Source of the DNA: Phytophthora colocasiae
Lineage: Eukaryota; Oomycota; Peronosporomycetes; Peronosporales; Peronosporaceae
Length of the DNA: 64,000 nt
NCBI GenBank assembly: GCA_018806915.1
Contig: JAGKQI010000100.1
Location: 2,790,001-2,854,000, forward strand
Direction of reading: 5' to 3'
Shown: piece by piece, positions 63,830 through 64,000 of the stretch
Position numbering within the stretch: the stretch's first letter is position 1
Layout of the letters: the number at the start of each line of letters is the position of its first letter
The notes under the pieces: generated by a model
Told to the model about the DNA's origin: nothing
Database searches by the model: none
What the model saw: the letters and a program-made list of their open reading frames with translations, nothing else
Translations under genes and position numbers: made by a program

Positions 63830-64000
63830 AAGCAAGGCGTGGGCCACATGCTAAACAGTGGGAGCAGGCAGTGCAGGCTGAGTACAGTGCACTTACAGCT
63901 AACCATACCGGGAAAATTGTAACATTACTAAAGGGACGGAAAATACTCGGGTGTCACTGGGTGTTTGATGTAAAGTATAATCCTGATGGAACTGTCGAAA
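63830..64000 (+). pseudogene. Copia-1 reverse transcriptase, start only
   Basis: Near the edge, HAKQWEQAVQAEYSALTANH, then LGCHWVFDVKYNPDGTVE, is the start of the RVT_2 domain (W..A...E...L..N.T...V). The catalytic part lies beyond the window. Confidence 0.8.

Larger units (their letters stand above)
61000..64000 (+). mobile_element. Copia-1: degraded Ty1/Copia retrotransposon, runs off the window
   Basis: The order is gag (61036-61950), a broken protease zone (about 61950-62410), GAG-pre-integrase, integrase, SH3-like domain, then the start of reverse transcriptase. Integrase before RT is the Copia order, and it distinguishes this element from both Gypsy elements. Frame breaks near 61951, 62720, 63335 and 63525 show it is inactive. 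Confidence 0.88.

Noticed and set aside
1..64000. tRNA, rRNA or other structural RNA genes
   Set aside because: None was recognised by eye; no cloverleaf with TTCRANYC box was found, but a covariance search would be needed to be certain.

Overview
The window looks like nuclear DNA of an oomycete, most likely Phytophthora or a close relative. The evidence is: an RxLR-type effector gene (RNLR, then an EER) with an oomycete-style Inr/FPR core promoter; short 60-73 nt GT-AG introns; a Crypton tyrosine-recombinase transposon; chromodomain Ty3/Gypsy elements; and a GH17 glucanase. The species cannot be fixed from sequence alone.

Layout. 1-9 kb is a compact housekeeping block: the 3' end of a CHCH protein, DRG1 GTPase (-), a small SVIP-like lipid-anchored protein (+), a five-exon AMPK/SNF4 gamma subunit (-), a START-like protein with three exons (+), a type II DnaJ (+) and a CCDC6-like coiled coil (-). 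9.6-15.8 kb is a giant putative secreted protein built of seven Cys-patterned modules, with an eroded eighth module after its stop. 16.4-19.2 kb holds two members (A0 remnant, A) of an unrecognised LRR-like family. 20.0-26.8 kb is an RxLR effector gene split by a complete Gypsy element (510-bp LTRs identical by eye, TSD GCACA). 26.8-28.4 kb holds decayed gene fragments. 28.4-30.9 kb is a TMF/golgin coiled-coil gene, and 31.1-32.0 kb an intact GH17 gene (-). 32.7-34.9 kb is LRR-family copy C, whose last codons were hit by a second young Gypsy element (34.9-40.3 kb, 240-bp LTRs, TSD CGTGA). 40.7-42.9 kb is a broken Crypton.

43.3-58.4 kb is a tandem array of three ~5.7/5.7/3.8-kb units. Each unit carries a truncated GH17 gene, an inverted fragment of the LRR-family gene, and a larger LRR-family copy (B1, B2, B3). 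In units 1 and 2 the GH17 reading frame is interrupted by a 1.73-kb TIR element with a 10-bp TSD that has captured a piece of an ABCB-type transporter (Pack-MULE-like). Unit 3 keeps the empty site. 58.6-60.7 kb is an ankyrin-repeat gene. 61 kb to the end is a degraded Ty1/Copia element running off the window.

The picture is of two compartments. A conserved, intron-poor gene block sits beside a transposon-rich block where secreted and effector-type genes are duplicated, truncated, interrupted and recombined. The most unusual items are the disrupted effector, the gene-capturing TIR element amplified inside a tandem array, and frame-breaking deletions clustered in the same ~45-nt segment of four diverged LRR-family paralogs.
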